Both the position numbers and the translations under genes were made by a program. DNA of 64,000 bases from positions 13,399,021 through 13,463,020 of the forward strand of contig BROE01000016.1 of assembly GCA_036571765.1 (NCBI GenBank). The letters run 5' to 3'. The stretch is from Plecoglossus altivelis. Lineage: Eukaryota > Chordata > Actinopteri > Osmeriformes > Plecoglossidae. Positions 48,569-58,748 of this stretch are shown here, one piece after another (positions within the stretch are counted from its first letter, which is position 1; every line of letters begins with the position of its first letter). The notes beneath the pieces are model-generated. The model made no database searches and was not told the origin of the DNA. It saw only the letters and a program-made list of their open reading frames with translations.

Positions 48569-48856
48569 TCTATCTCTTAACTTGTGATCTTCTGTCTCGC
48601 TCCTCTCCTCCCCCTCATCTCTCCATCCTTGTCTTCCCTCCCTCAGTTGATTTGTGCCCTCAGAGCCACATGCTGTTTACTTTCTTCAATGTTGTTGCCG
48701 CTCCTGCCCTCCCTCCCTCTTTCCATCCCTCCATTCCTCCACTCCTCCATCCCTCCATCCTGCCTTTTCTAGGCTCACATGCTGTTCTGCAGCATGACAA
48801 AGTGACTCCACACTGGTTAGTTCCAGCCCAGAGCGACCGCTGTCTTTCCAGATGTG

Positions 48857-48858
<2 letters not shown>

Positions 48859-48929
<71 letters not shown>
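48859..48929. repeat. (TG)n microsatellite, about 35 units
   Basis: The longest uninterrupted TG array in the window. Confidence 0.97.
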
Positions 48930-48935
<6 letters not shown>

Positions 48936-48997
48936 CAACACAATAGTGGCTGTGTGTGGACAGTGCTATCTGTCTGAGGTCATCTTTCTGATGCTTT

Positions 48998-49165
48998 CTC
49001 TCTCTCTCTTTCTCCCTCTTTCTCTCTCTCTTGCTCTCTTTCTCACTCTCTCTTGCTTTCTCTCTCTCTCTTGATCTCTCTCTTACTCTTACTCTCTGTC
49101 TCTCGCTCCCTCCCTCTCTCTCGCTCTCTCTCTTGCTCTCTCTCTCTCTCTCTCGCTCTCTCTCT
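48998..49165. repeat. CT-rich tract
   Basis: Degenerate CTCTCTCTTGCTCTCTTTCT repeats. Confidence 0.9.
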
Positions 49166-50867
49166 TCCTGGCAGCTCATTTGTATGTCTCTGCTCAGGGC
49201 TGAAGGGACCGTGGTCAGTCAATCAGATGTTACGATGATAGAGACAGACGGATGAATAAATGTTAACACGCACTTTCAAATCCAACAAACACACACACAA
49301 GCAAACACAATTACGCCATAAACTGAATACACACGTATGCACACATGCACACAATTCCAACACATGGCCAGGCTGCATGTACGCACAACAGGAACAGCGT
49401 AAAAACAGATGATGTCACCATAAGCACACACAGACACAGACAAACACGCACTCTGCTTAATTTAAATAAAGACCTCGTCATGCGACAGCCTCCTGCTGAT
49501 GTGAGAGTGTTCTAATGGTGCCAAACGACAAGAGGGGGGACCATAACGACCATACTGCGACTGTTGCTGTTTGGATTCCTGTTGTCCTGCAGCACACAGA
49601 CCTGGAGTGGCCTTTTTGTCATCATCATGACATTTCACAAACAGCACCGGTTCAATAAACATCAAGCACCTTTTTCTCTCTCCCCCCCCCCCTGCTTCGC
49701 TCTTACTTCCCCTGCCTGCAATCTTTCACTCTCCTTCCCCCTTCCTTGTCTTCCACCATTTTTGGTCTTGGGATGGTTGCTGTCAGGTTCAGGCCGTTTT
49801 TGAGTGCTTCTTAACTGCTGGTTTAAGGGAGAGTGCATTGAGTGCTGTTGGACTCTTTAGAGAACCATGTCCAAGTCTACCCCCCTACCTGAGACAGCCA
49901 GATGGGACCAATCAGAACTGTAGGCTGAGAACAGGCAAGCTGGCGAAGAAACTGAAGGAACCTTGGGTAGTGAGAGGTAAAGTAAGGAAAGTAAGAACGT
50001 CCATTTTAGCACTTTAGTTTCTATAAAAATCAGACTGGAAGACTTGGATTTGAAACAGAGTGAAAAGCCAAACATATCTTTAACACGATACGGAAGACAA
50101 AGCACCACATTTCTTAAGTGCCTCTCTCAGGCTTACTTAGTTCCAAAGCAGATGACCTTCGAAGTGGCAAATTGTAAAATTACCTTTTAATTGCAGGATA
50201 ATGTTGTCTTAATTACCCACTTGATCCCTGGTGAAGGTAGACTAATTGCTGTGTGGGTCTTGTTTGTGGGTACTTCTGGTTGGTTGGCTTTTTATATGAG
50301 ACCCTCTCTTGTCCTCCCAGCCCATCTGGGGAGATCTAATCCTGTTACAGAGAGAAACAAGGTGTATTGTTGTAGTGTTCAGCCGTCACCGTTTCAAGTC
50401 GCACTCTCTCTGGCACAATACTAGGTGTCTGTAGTAATGCATTTTAGGCTTCATGCACTATGTGATGTATTTAGTTGACATTCATGTAAGATTCTGCTTC
50501 CCTAATGAGAAGTCCATTCACCATGAAGTAGACAGCAGGTGTGAGGAGATTAATCATTTTAGAATGTATCGTTGGTGATCGATGCAAAAAAGTTTGCAGT
50601 TGCATAGTTTGTCAGTCGTTCCTAAAAGCAAAGTGACTTTCTTCTGTCTTTTTAGTTTCGTCTTTCCCTCCCTCTTTCCCTTTTGCCGCTAAAGGTCTCA
50701 TTTCCATCCGACTCTGAGGAGGATGAAGCAGAGAGGCGACCGCAAGAGCTGAACATAGAACAGCTCTCGCCACGGAATAGGGAAATGCTGCTAATCGCCA
50801 TGACTCACTCACCACCGCATTCAATCTGCTCACTCATTACCCAGTACAAACACACATACACACACTC

Positions 50868-50987
50868 AGATCATCTAAAACACACACTCTCTCATGCACG
50901 CAGCAACGTAGATACACCCACCTATACACACACTCTCTCATGCGCGCAGCAACGTACATACACCCACCCATACACACACACCTGGTC
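50868..50987. repeat. 60-bp tandem duplication
   Basis: Two copies of an ACACACTCTCTCATGC unit with GCAGCAACGTA and TACACCCACC; differences are few (CACGC against CGCGC, GTAGATAC against GTACATAC). Confidence 0.88.
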
Positions 50988-51629
50988 TCTGGCTGGCCTT
51001 TCAGATGATTACCATACTTAAATCTGTGCTTGAATGTCAATCATACACACTTACCTATTACAGGTTATTTTGTGTTGAGTGAAATTATTGCAGATTGAAG
51101 TTTTGAAGTGCGCTTTGAAATAGGATGACATTTATAATCGGTCTAAAGAAAGTTTCAGAGGAGAGTTATGTTGCAAGATAAGATAAAGTTGTCTGACAAC
51201 ATCCAAACATCTCGATGTATATGATAGATCATCAACTAGATTAAATCAGTTATACTGGCAGGGCTTTCTCTACTAAAACGCGCTCTCTTCATTTCGTTAA
51301 TTAATTTCTTCTAAAATGTTAACTCCACAGGCTAATAAGCAATTTCAGTTTGAATTGTTGTCCCATTCTAGTAACTAGATTTATGTTTGACTGGGCTTTC
51401 AGTGTTTGTTCAGGCATCCAGGACTCAATACAGTCCTGCCTCTCTGCTGATCATTACAGCACATTAATCAGTCGAACCAATATGTCACCACGAAGACATC
51501 TCACTCACTACTCATGTAGTACCCTGGATAGCTGCATAAACATTTTACTGCTAATATGGTGTAATTAGTCTACCATGATGAAGTTGTATAATTGTGCTAT
51601 GGTTTGCCTGTAGCATATCTCCCAGTTAG

Positions 51630-51698
51630 TCCTCATACTCTCTCTCCCTGTCTCTCCCTCTTCCTCTCTCTCCCTCCCTCTCCCTCTCACCCTCTCCG

Positions 51699-51732
<34 letters not shown>

Positions 51733-51770
51733 CCTCCCTCCCTCTCCCTCTCCCTCTCTCTCTGTCCTAC
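51630..51770. repeat. CT/CCCT-rich polypyrimidine tract
   Basis: CTCTCTCCCTCTCCCT-type degenerate sequence upstream of thumpd2. Confidence 0.9.
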
Positions 51771-53041
51771 CCTCCTTCCTGCTGGGTTTATGTGGCGTGG
51801 AGAAGATAAAAACAAGCCTAATGCAGAGCGATAGATCACGCCAGTAGTTCTAAGACCGGGCGGCAATTTTGAACAATGTAGCATTTAGCCAAGAGAGAGA
51901 GGCTAATTATTTCAAATGGCAGCTCTTGAAAGAGTATTAATGTTCTGTTTCTACATGGATACATCCAATATTACGCACTGATGAAGAAGGTCACTTAGGA
52001 ATGGGAGTTTAAAGTAAGAGGAATCCAGGAAGGAAACTTGGACGATGTTGTTCAATTAGGCTTTTGTTTTACTTGATTTTACAGAAACTGATGGTAAAAC
52101 GGATATGTTCACGTTGGTCCTAGTACTCCAAGGCTCATATGTCATGCAATGTAGTTGCTGAAATATTTCCAAACAGGCGTTACTTAGGACAAAAGCTTTG
52201 AACAAAATATTTATAACCGTCCCTTAAATAAGTAAGGTATTGACTGGGAATGTACATGCAGTTAAGGCCTCTACTCTTTAGTCAGTATACTACCACATCA
52301 CCGGCTAAATCACCAAGGACGTTTTTTTTAAGAAGCTCTGTCTTAAATGAAATAATTTTGAAGGAGATCTTGACATGCAGCTTCCCGTGGAAGGCCATTT
52401 GAATGTACTGCGTGGGCTTAAATGTGGGATTTATAAATGTCAGGGGGAAAGGTGACCATTTAAAATGCACATGAAAAATGTAAGGGGGTAAGGGTTTTCT
52501 CTTATAATACAATTTTAGAGTGGTAGGCAAAAATACATGTCTGTTAAGTGAATCATTTCTGTAAATCGCTGTACTTTCTATATGCACGTCGCTTCGAGTG
52601 AAATAGTGTGTATTTTAATGTAGGCTAAATCATTGGGATTATTAGGCTACCACAATCAGTCTAGAATGAAAACATGCTCTGTTAAAATTCCTCCCTCGAT
52701 GCCGGTTGTATATCATTTACATTCCATTGAATTATTATAATCCATACTGGTAAGTGAGCAAGTCTGACACGCAAGTTTACACGACTAAAATATTACTGAT
52801 GGATAATTGTGTCATTGGCAACAACATGCAAATGATCCGAGTTGGCTCTCTATTTAAAAGTGCAAGAGCAGCCCCTGCCGGACAAAAATACAACTACACT
52901 GCCTCATTCCTTACTGCCAATTCCGTTTCCGCGTAAACAAAGCTTCACGGGAGATAACTACTGACACTTAACCAACAAGTCTGCAGTTATAGGTGGTACA
53001 AAATCTTCGCATTTCTTTCTCAACGCTCTACTGTTAGCGGC

Positions 53042-53152
53042 ATGAAGATGTCGGCTTCTCCGTCGCCCTCGGTGCAGTTCTATTGTACCGCTGGGAACGG
53101 AATGGAGTCTTTCCTCGTGGAGGAGGTGAAGGCTAAACTTGCCGCTGAAAAT
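53042..53152 (+). CDS. thumpd2: thumpd2 exon 1: THUMP domain-containing RNA N2-methylguanosine methyltransferase
   Basis: The first of ten exons that join in frame into 506 residues, against about 503 in human THUMPD2. THUMPD2 is a SAM-dependent guanosine N2-methyltransferase; with cofactor TRMT112 it is reported to methylate U6 snRNA. This exon encodes residues 1-37, with FYCTAGNGMESFLVEEVKAK typical of the N-terminal motif of the THUMPD group. ATG at 53042 is chosen because it is the first Met of the frame; a second ATG two codons later (53048) is an equally possible start. The donor is gtgagt at 53153, phase 0. Confidence 0.93.
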
Positions 53153-53319
53153 GTGAGTCCGTGTCGGAGAGCAGTTTGTAGATGCCGGTTGCGAATGACC
53201 GTTCAGATGCACAGTTTGCATGGGTCAGTCGTTAGTGCGAGACTGCAAAGCAATATCTGTCCGTATCATTATTTTGAAAGGGATTGATAGGTTGTCATGT
53301 CTGATCGTATTTTATTTAG

Positions 53320-53452
53320 GTTGAACAGATTCCTGGGAAAGTGTTCTTCTCCTGCCCTGCTGAAGTTAAGCTTGTCAGAGATCTGAAGTCTGCTGAACGA
53401 CTCTTCATGCTTATGAAACGAGACGTGCCTCTTCCTCACTACCCTAACACAG
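53320..53452 (+). CDS. thumpd2: thumpd2 exon 2
   Basis: Residues 38-81 plus one base: VEQIPGKVFFSCPAEVKLVR, then DLKSAERLFMLMKRD. It continues the N-terminal region that precedes the THUMP fold; the Lys-Ser-Ala-Glu-Arg-Leu-Phe segment is characteristic of THUMPD proteins. Acceptor tttatttag ends at 53319; donor gtagcc starts at 53453. Confidence 0.92.
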
Positions 53453-53576
53453 GTAGCCACATCTGACCATCTTCAATCTGGAAAAGAAATAATTACACAA
53501 CTCAGATGATATCACAAAACTTCGGGTTAGGCAGTATATTTGATTGGCGTTTCTTTTCGTTTTCTATCGCTCTTAG

Positions 53577-54031
53577 CCAAGACAGCCTCTCAGATCCAGA
53601 GTAGGTTGGTAGGCGATGGAAAAGAGTGGAGCAGCGCTGTGGAGACATGGAGACACCTGCAGAGGGAACTGTTGAGCAGCTGTCGAACAGCGAGTACGGT
53701 GGATCCTGGCAGAAAGCGCAAGAGGGAGGAGGAGGAGGAGGAGGAGGAGGAGAACAAGGGTGAAGGAAGGGAGCCTAATAATGTTCCAAAGAGAACACAG
53801 ACACTGGCACCTGATGCACAAACCAAGTTAGGTAGGAATGATGGCAGGGATCGTAGTGGAGAAGACAGTGTTTCGGGGGACTGTTTTGAAGGGGAAACAT
53901 TTGGAATCGACCGAGTAAGCACATCAGGAGAGTCTTGCCCCCTGACCTCGGATTCTGTGACCTTTGACCCTGTGACCTTCAGAATTAGCTGCAGGTGCAG
54001 TGGGGGGCTCTCTCGGCATTTCAGCTCACAG
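53577..54031 (+). CDS. thumpd2: thumpd2 exon 3, with acidic linker
   Basis: 455 bp: two bases completing Ala, then 151 codons (about residues 83-233), ending in phase 0. The first part, KTASQIQSRLVGDGKEWSSA and WRHLQRELLSS, is helical. It is followed by basic RKRKR and a nine-residue Glu run coded by GAG/GAA repeats (about 53728-53752), then a low-conservation linker. The end (TFDPVTFRISCRCSGGLSRH) enters the THUMP domain. The linker is the likely fast-evolving part. Acceptor cgctcttag ends at 53576; donor gtaaac starts at 54032. Confidence 0.92.
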
Positions 54032-54153
54032 GTAAACACAAACAAAAGAGAGTGACTATGTATATGTGTGTGTGTTGTGGTGGAGGGGGTATTAGGGTAC
54101 AGTTGTTGTGTACTGTTATGCCAGATTGACTGTGTGGTGTCTCCTGGATGCAG

Positions 54154-54231
54154 GATCTGTGCAGGGTCATTGGGTCTGGCCTGACCAGACTGCTGGGCTG
54201 GAGAGTGGAGCTTAAAAACCCTGAAGTGGAG
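54154..54231 (+). CDS. thumpd2: thumpd2 exon 4, THUMP domain
   Basis: Twenty-six codons in phase 0 to phase 0: DLCRVIGSGLTRLLGWRVEL then KNPEVE. This is THUMP-domain sequence, the RNA-binding module of these methyltransferases. Acceptor ggatgcag ends at 54153; donor gtgagg starts at 54232. Confidence 0.93.
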
Positions 54232-54533
54232 GTGAGGAACATTCAGTAGCACGTTCTAGGACTGTGTGTTGTTATAAGGCTAGAAGAAAGCTGTTAATGC
54301 ATTATGATGAAGCAAGGCACCTTGCATGACCCTACGCAGCAGTTCATTATCTTGTAGATAACATTTGAAAGCTCATAATCACAGGGATTTGTATAGCTCA
54401 GAGGCAGAGCATTTGACTGCATATCAAGATGTCACAGGCTCAAATCCCCATTTGTACATTTTATATAATCATTTAATCAAATGAATAGTATTATTAATTT
54501 ACTCATTATTATTATTGTAATCTCCTTCTCCAG
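54232..54533 (+). other. thumpd2: thumpd2 intron 4
   Basis: A 302 bp intron, the longest in thumpd2. It contains a tRNA-Cys-like relic at 54384-54456 (separate entry) and AT-rich sequence before the acceptor ccttctccag. Confidence 0.9.
54384..54456 (+). pseudogene. tRNA-Cys(GCA)-like pseudogene or tRNA-derived SINE head
   Basis: The segment carries TATAGCTCAGAGGCAGAGC, a D-arm/A-box block, then TTTGACTGCATATCAAG, an intact five-base-pair anticodon stem with loop CTGCATA and anticodon GCA (Cys). A B-box-like GGCTCAAATCC lies at 54437-54447. This closely resembles vertebrate tRNA-Cys. The acceptor stem (GGGATTT at the start against ATTTGTA at the end) and the T stem do not pair, so it should not yield a functional tRNA. 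It may be a retro-copied tRNA relic or the tRNA-derived head of a SINE; I recognise no SINE body or poly(A) tail after it. Confidence 0.75.
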
Positions 54534-54586
54534 GTGAACGTTCATCTGAGTGATGATCACTGTGTGGTCGGAATTCCATTACTCAG
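54534..54586 (+). CDS. thumpd2: thumpd2 exon 5, THUMP domain end
   Basis: Seventeen codons plus two bases: VNVHLSDDHCVVGIPLL. VHLSDD and VGIPL are typical of the end of the THUMP domain before the methyltransferase. Acceptor ccttctccag ends at 54533; donor gtctgt starts at 54587, a slightly weak donor. Confidence 0.9.
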
Positions 54587-54671
54587 GTCTGTGAAGACAT
54601 CACAGCCTCTGTGGTCCACGATTAACATCTCTGAGCGTTTAGTCAAGCATGTGCCTCTTGTTCCCGTTTAG

Positions 54672-54759
54672 ACTTCCCCTAGCCAGCCGTAGCTACGTAA
54701 GAACCACAGGTCTGAGGTCTACCATAGCCTGGGCCATTGGCTTCCTGGCCAACATCCAG
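54672..54759 (+). CDS. thumpd2: thumpd2 exon 6, entry to methyltransferase domain
   Basis: One base plus 29 codons: LPLASRSYVRTTGLRSTIAW then AIGFLANIQ. TGLRSTIAWAIG corresponds to the conserved GLRPTIA-type motif just before SAM motif I. Acceptor cccgtttag ends at 54671; donor gtagag starts at 54760. Confidence 0.92.
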
Positions 54760-54959
54760 GTAGAGAGTTTTGCATCTTCTCTGAAGTCCCAGGGGAGCAG
54801 TGTCATCATGGAAGTTATTTACAATGTCTGATTGATGTTATTCTCTCATCTGCTCCAACTCCCACACACATACACAAATACATTTATTCACTTCGTTTTA
54901 CACGCACACACTCTTCCTCATACACACACACACTCTTCCTCATACACACACACCTCCAG

Positions 54960-55031
54960 CCAGGCTCCATAGTGGTGGATCCTATGTGTGGAGTGGGGAC
55001 CATCCTAGTGGAAGCAGCTTGCGAACACTTG
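54960..55031 (+). CDS. thumpd2: thumpd2 exon 7, SAM-binding motif I
   Basis: Twenty-four codons: PGSIVVDPMCGVGTILVEAA then CEHL. VVDPMCGVGTILVEAA is the glycine-rich SAM-binding loop of class I methyltransferases (DPxCGxGT form). Acceptor cacctccag ends at 54959; donor gtagga starts at 55032. The following intron is only 89 bp. Reading through the donor would also keep the frame open for a while, so the splice rests on homology. Confidence 0.9.
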
Positions 55032-55120
55032 GTAGGACTGCAGTCGACGGACGATGCTGTCTTTCCAAACATTCTACCATCCATGCATCCATCTACCATT
55101 CTCTTTCTCCATCTTCCCAG

Positions 55121-55235
55121 ACTGCCTGTTTCCTGGGTGTTGATATCGAGGAGAAACAATTGGAGAGAGCCAGAGAGAACGTTGTGTTTGCTAAACTCAC
55201 ACAGCGAATTCAGCTGTTGCGGGCTTCGTCTCTGG
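55121..55235 (+). CDS. thumpd2: thumpd2 exon 8, SAM motif II region
   Basis: Thirty-eight codons plus one base: TACFLGVDIEEKQLERAREN then VVFAKLTQRIQLLRASSL. The Asp in FLGVDIEEKQL is at the motif II acidic position that binds the SAM ribose. Acceptor cttcccag ends at 55120; donor gtgaga starts at 55236. Confidence 0.92.
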
Positions 55236-55384
55236 GTGAGACCCTAACCCCTGTCCTAACAGACCCTCCAAACTCAGTCCTATACCAACCGTTATCCTCC
55301 TGATCAGCCTGAAGGCAGTGAGTGCCAGTCATTTGTGAATGAACGGTCCCTGCAAGTTTCCATGTTCTCGTCTCCTCCGCACAG

Positions 55385-55505
55385 AGCTGCCTCTGAGGTG
55401 CTGTAGTGTGGACGCTGTGCTGTGTGATCTACCCTTTGGGAAGAAGTTTGGCACTAAGGCTGGTGTGGCTGCCAGCCTGCCTGGCATCCTTACAGAGATG
55501 GAGAG
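55385..55505 (+). CDS. thumpd2: thumpd2 exon 9, catalytic motif IV
   Basis: Two bases, 39 codons, two bases. It reads LPLRCCSVDAVLCDLPFGKK then FGTKAGVAASLPGILTEME. The DLPFGKKFG motif is the form of motif IV (N/D-PPY/F) used by THUMP-type guanosine N2-methyltransferases to place the target base. Acceptor ccgcacag ends at 55384; donor gtaact starts at 55506. Confidence 0.93.
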
Positions 55506-55599
55506 GTAACTTGGATCTCAATTCTGCCAGCTCGCTCTACATGCAGGCTTGCGGATCAGGTGACGGCTTGTTCTACCTTCTGGTCTTCTAATTTCTCAG

Positions 55600-55894
55600 G
55601 GTTCTTCGTGTGGGAGGAACCATGGTTTTACTTCTCAGTCCCCAGCTGTCCGTCATACTGAAGAGAACACTGACTCCCCCGGATCCGGGCCTAGGCCCTG
55701 GACCACCACCGACCCAGCAAGAGGGGACTCAGACTGGGCCAGCAGCTGGCTTAGCTCCCCCTCTCCTACCCAGGCCTCTCTCCTCTCTCAGATTTCAATC
55801 CAGTCACAGAGTTAGCCTAGGAGCAATAGATGGACTCATACACAAGTATGTCAAGATACAGACTGCTAGCACACTTGGTGGGTCTGGGTGCTAA
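55600..55894 (+). CDS. thumpd2: thumpd2 exon 10 with stop
   Basis: One base completing Arg, then 97 codons and TAA at 55892-55894. It starts VLRVGGTMVLLLSPQLSVIL, a strand-helix element at the end of the methyltransferase fold, passes through a Pro/Gly/Gln-rich insert (about residues 432-460) that is probably unstructured, and ends HKYVKIQTASTLGGSGC. Acceptor atttctcag ends at 55599. The Pro-rich insert is probably lineage-specific. Confidence 0.92.
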
Positions 55895-56513
55895 TGCACA
55901 CACACACACAACACAAAAAAATCACTGATGCTGTATAATTGAACCAAATACACTGCAATGATAATGCACTGGTACAATATGACGCTTAATACAATTAAAT
56001 TATGTACTGTACATGAAAGGTTTTGTCCTTTTTCACAAATGTTACAAACATCTTAAGAACATTATATAGTATTATAGTTGTCTTCTTTCCTCTTCTGTAT
56101 CCATTTGATATTACCTGAACAGTCATATACATGTGAGGTGGCATACAGACAATATAATGACACTGAAGTACACCTTCATTCAGGCTACGGTCCATTGGAA
56201 TTAGTCGGGGAAGTCAATTAGGTCCACTGATGGGGCAGGCAAACATTTACCAGGCTTCAGGGAACAAATACAAAGGGGAAGTGTATCCATGGGTTCTGGG
56301 CTATAAATAGCTGTCCAGGATACTGCTGTGGGTCAGTAGAGGTTGTGCTGCCCTCTAACACAGACCACAGCCACGTAGAGCACACGTGAACAGCATCACT
56401 CTCACACATTCTAGACCAGCAAGGTCTCATCTCCCTGCCTGTAGCTCGGCAGAAAACAAACTCCCATCTGCCACCAGCGCCTGGGGCTGGATGTTCCTCG
56501 CATGGTTAGTGTG
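55895..56513. other. Tail-to-tail gap between thumpd2 and tmem178a
   Basis: These 619 bp hold the 3' UTRs of two converging genes. On the plus strand the best thumpd2 polyadenylation signal is ATTAAA at 55994-55999. I find no clear AATAAA on the minus strand for tmem178a. The first 300 bp are AT-rich with a short CA run; the rest is unique. Confidence 0.6.
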
Positions 56514-56755
56514 TCAGGCAGGGGTGTCAGGGTCAGCCTTGCCCCTCTGTCCCTCGCTGCGGGTGAGGATGGGGTACGTGGTGGCCAGGCAGCCTGCTGC
56601 CACAGCCAGCCCCAGGCTGAGCCAGGCACAGTAGCTGGACCAACTGTAGCCGTGTTCCACATCCCCAGGCAGCCCATAGATGAAGGGAGGGACCCTGGCC
56701 AACTCGTAAGACACACCGGCCGCGTAGGTACACAGGGAGATGGTGCAGAATATTC
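56514..56755 (-). CDS. tmem178a: tmem178a exon 4 with stop
   Basis: On the minus strand: two bases completing Gly, then 79 codons (residues 224-302) and a stop at 56514-56516. It reads IFCTISLCTYAAGVSYELAR, then GLPGDVEHGYSWSSYCAWLS and a last membrane segment (LGLAVAAGCLATTYPI), with a short cytosolic tail ending DPDTPA. DVEHGYSWS plus CAW is diagnostic for TMEM178A rather than TMEM178B, which has a different sequence there. Acceptor ctccccag ends at 56756. Confidence 0.95.
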
Positions 56756-56937
56756 CTGGGGAGGATAGGGGGGCATTAGGATGACAGTGAGTTTGTGATA
56801 GTGGATGTTTTTGCTTGGGAAGATTTTGGGGGGACATAAAGCTGAGTGGTACTACTAAGGCTGAGAGGAATGGTGATTGCAGTGTCCTTGTATGGACAAG
56901 CGTGTGTGTGTTTGTGCCTGAGTGTGTTGCAGTGTAC

Positions 56938-57075
56938 CAGCCATGAGGAAGAGCAGGCCTGAGACATGCTGAGTGAGGCTGCGCTCCCAGATGAAGCTGA
57001 CAGACGCCACGATGCAGCCGCAGAGCATGACCCCTGCGGCCATGCCCAGGAACCCTGCGGTGATCCTCCGCAGGT
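56938..57075 (-). CDS. tmem178a: tmem178a exon 3
   Basis: Two bases completing His, 45 codons, one base. It reads LRRITAGFLGMAAGVMLCGC then IVASVSFIWERSLTQHVSGL and LFLMA. Two membrane segments flank the WERSLTQHVSG loop. It is almost identical in layout to human TMEM178A (LRRITAGFLGMA, ESLTQHVAGLLFLM). Acceptor ttcctcag ends at 57076; donor gtacac runs down from 56937. Confidence 0.95.
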
Positions 57076-57429
57076 CTGAGGAACAGGTGACAGATGCTAC
57101 TCCTTAGTCATCTCAACACAAATGCTACATACCTCCACTCAAGGGCTTGTGTGTCATTACTGTCATACACTTTTGGAGAATGGCAAACTTCTCCCCCTAT
57201 ATTTATGAGAACATTTTCATGAAGAAAAATCGCATCCTCAGTTACATAAAAAAGCAGTCCTCCCCCCCACCCCCTGCATTTGAAAACAAACCTACGCCCC
57301 AGCCTCCACATAGCTCTCCCTCTCTCCTCTCCCTCTCTCCTCTGCCTCTCCCTCTCTCCTCTTCAGAGTGCTAAGTGTGCAGGTGCCAGTAATGGAGGGT
57401 GTCTGGTGGGAGTCACTGGTGGTTCTTAC
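57076..57429 (-). other. tmem178a: tmem178a intron 2
   Basis: A 354 bp intron. It carries a CTCTCC-rich tract (57308-57362, plus strand) and otherwise unique sequence. No exon is hidden in it; the flanking exons join in frame. Confidence 0.85.
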
Positions 57430-57543
57430 GTAAGAGGTGCCACTCATCCTGCTGGATGATCCTGGTGAGGTTCTGAGGAATGCTACGCAGACGCACCGGC
57501 TGGGAGAAATGATACTTGATGGTGGTGCATCGCTGGGCTATAC
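57430..57543 (-). CDS. tmem178a: tmem178a exon 2, luminal loop
   Basis: Two bases, 37 codons, one base. It reads IAQRCTTIKYHFSQPVRLRS then IPQNLTRIIQQDEWHLL. It contains an N-glycosylation sequon (NLT) and the QQDEWHLL motif shared with human TMEM178A, lying in the extended loop between the first and second membrane segments. Acceptor gtgtgtag ends at 57544; donor gtaaga runs down from 57429. Confidence 0.95.
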
Positions 57544-58748
57544 CTACACACACACAAACAACCATTATCATGACATGTAGTGCAGATTATGTAAGCGTGT
57601 AAATCAAAATGACTAGTGGTCTGTTTTAAATAATCTGAGGTCTGGGAAGTATGACATTCATATTCTTGCACACAGTTGTAATTCATCTCTTGGTAACCAA
57701 AGCATATTTCTACATGATTATTGTCTGTTGTTAGATCTTTATGAAGGTTCTTCATTCAGTCCACATCCACGTTATGTGGACTGACTTCATAAACGGCTGG
57801 TATCAGTCACAGGCTGCCGACGTGGAACTCATTCTGTTATCAGCTACGAAGTGGCAGACTTTGGGCATCAGTTTGTGAAAAGATGGCATTTAGGATGCTG
57901 CCAAATAGTGTTGCCAAAGATGCCTCCACACCTTTAAAGAATAAAGAACTGGAAACAGTCTGCGGTTGGCTTACACTCTCACTCTCTCTTCCCAGTCAAG
58001 TCAAGAAGCACAGATCATTTCTTCAGCTGAATACCACAAGACAAATTGTGCGCATGTGAGTTTCTGCCTTACGCAACATGTAGGCTAACTGATCACATAT
58101 TAATAGCATGTCATGTTCCTGCATAGATCATAGAGTACCGTCCAATGTACTGCATAGAAACATGTCAGTCTCCTCTGAGTAGATATGCATAAAAAAGTAA
58201 GCGGAATGGGAGATGTCGCTGGTTTCAAGTGTGTTGTGTGTGTGTATTCTTAACCTGTGACCGACAATGTCAAGTGAGAAAGACAGGTCCTCAAATTGTC
58301 AGTGTTGGCATACAGATGATGTAGTGGACATGCCACCTACATTAATGATGTGGGGCTGAACCACTTCTGCAGGTTTGTTGGAGATGTGTGTCACCATGAA
58401 CATAGAAACTAAGCAGACAACAATACAAGAGGTTTTACCCCCAAATGATCAAGAATACATAAACCCATCTGAATTTGTTGAATAACCATCAGGCAAAGTA
58501 CCAGAATCCTTCTGAGTGATTATTATTATTTAGGACCAAGTGGGGAATATACAATTTAGGGGTCAGCAACATTAGTTACGAAATTATTAAACAGAACCTT
58601 GTTCAGATTGTAATTTTATGCGTGCATGGCCTTGAGTTCGATAGCGCTGAATGCGTGATTTTTTCGATTATTGCAGTTCAATTGAATTATCTGAAGATGT
58701 GCATCACCGAGTTAACAGTCAACATGCAGCTCCCGGCTTCTCTCTTAC
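57544..58748 (-). other. tmem178a: tmem178a intron 1
   Basis: A 1.2 kb AT-leaning intron with donor gtaaga and acceptor gtgtgtag. It contains no supported gene. A perfect 10-bp stem with 7-base loop (57757-57766 and 57774-57783) is noted under findings. Confidence 0.85.

Larger units (their letters stand above)
47436..53041. other. Intergenic region between the unrecognised gene and thumpd2
   Basis: No gene is supported. The region contains GA-rich sequence (47440-47510), CA arrays (48396-48465), a long (TG)n array (48859-48929), CT-rich tracts (48998-49165, 51630-51770), a 60-bp duplicated CA/CTCTCTCATGC unit (50868-50987), and AT-rich unique sequence at 47600-48300 and 51040-52960. The last 100-200 bp before 53042 should hold the thumpd2 promoter; I see no TATA box. 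Confidence 0.7.

Noticed and set aside
54972..55247. Reading through the thumpd2 exon 7 donor as one continuous exon
   Set aside because: The unspliced read uses a different frame and breaks the methyltransferase sequence; splicing out 55032-55120 restores FLGVDIEEKQL after motif I.
55406..55591. 61-residue plus-strand frame inside thumpd2 exon 9
   Set aside because: Wrong frame; the homologous frame gives the DLPFGKKFG motif.
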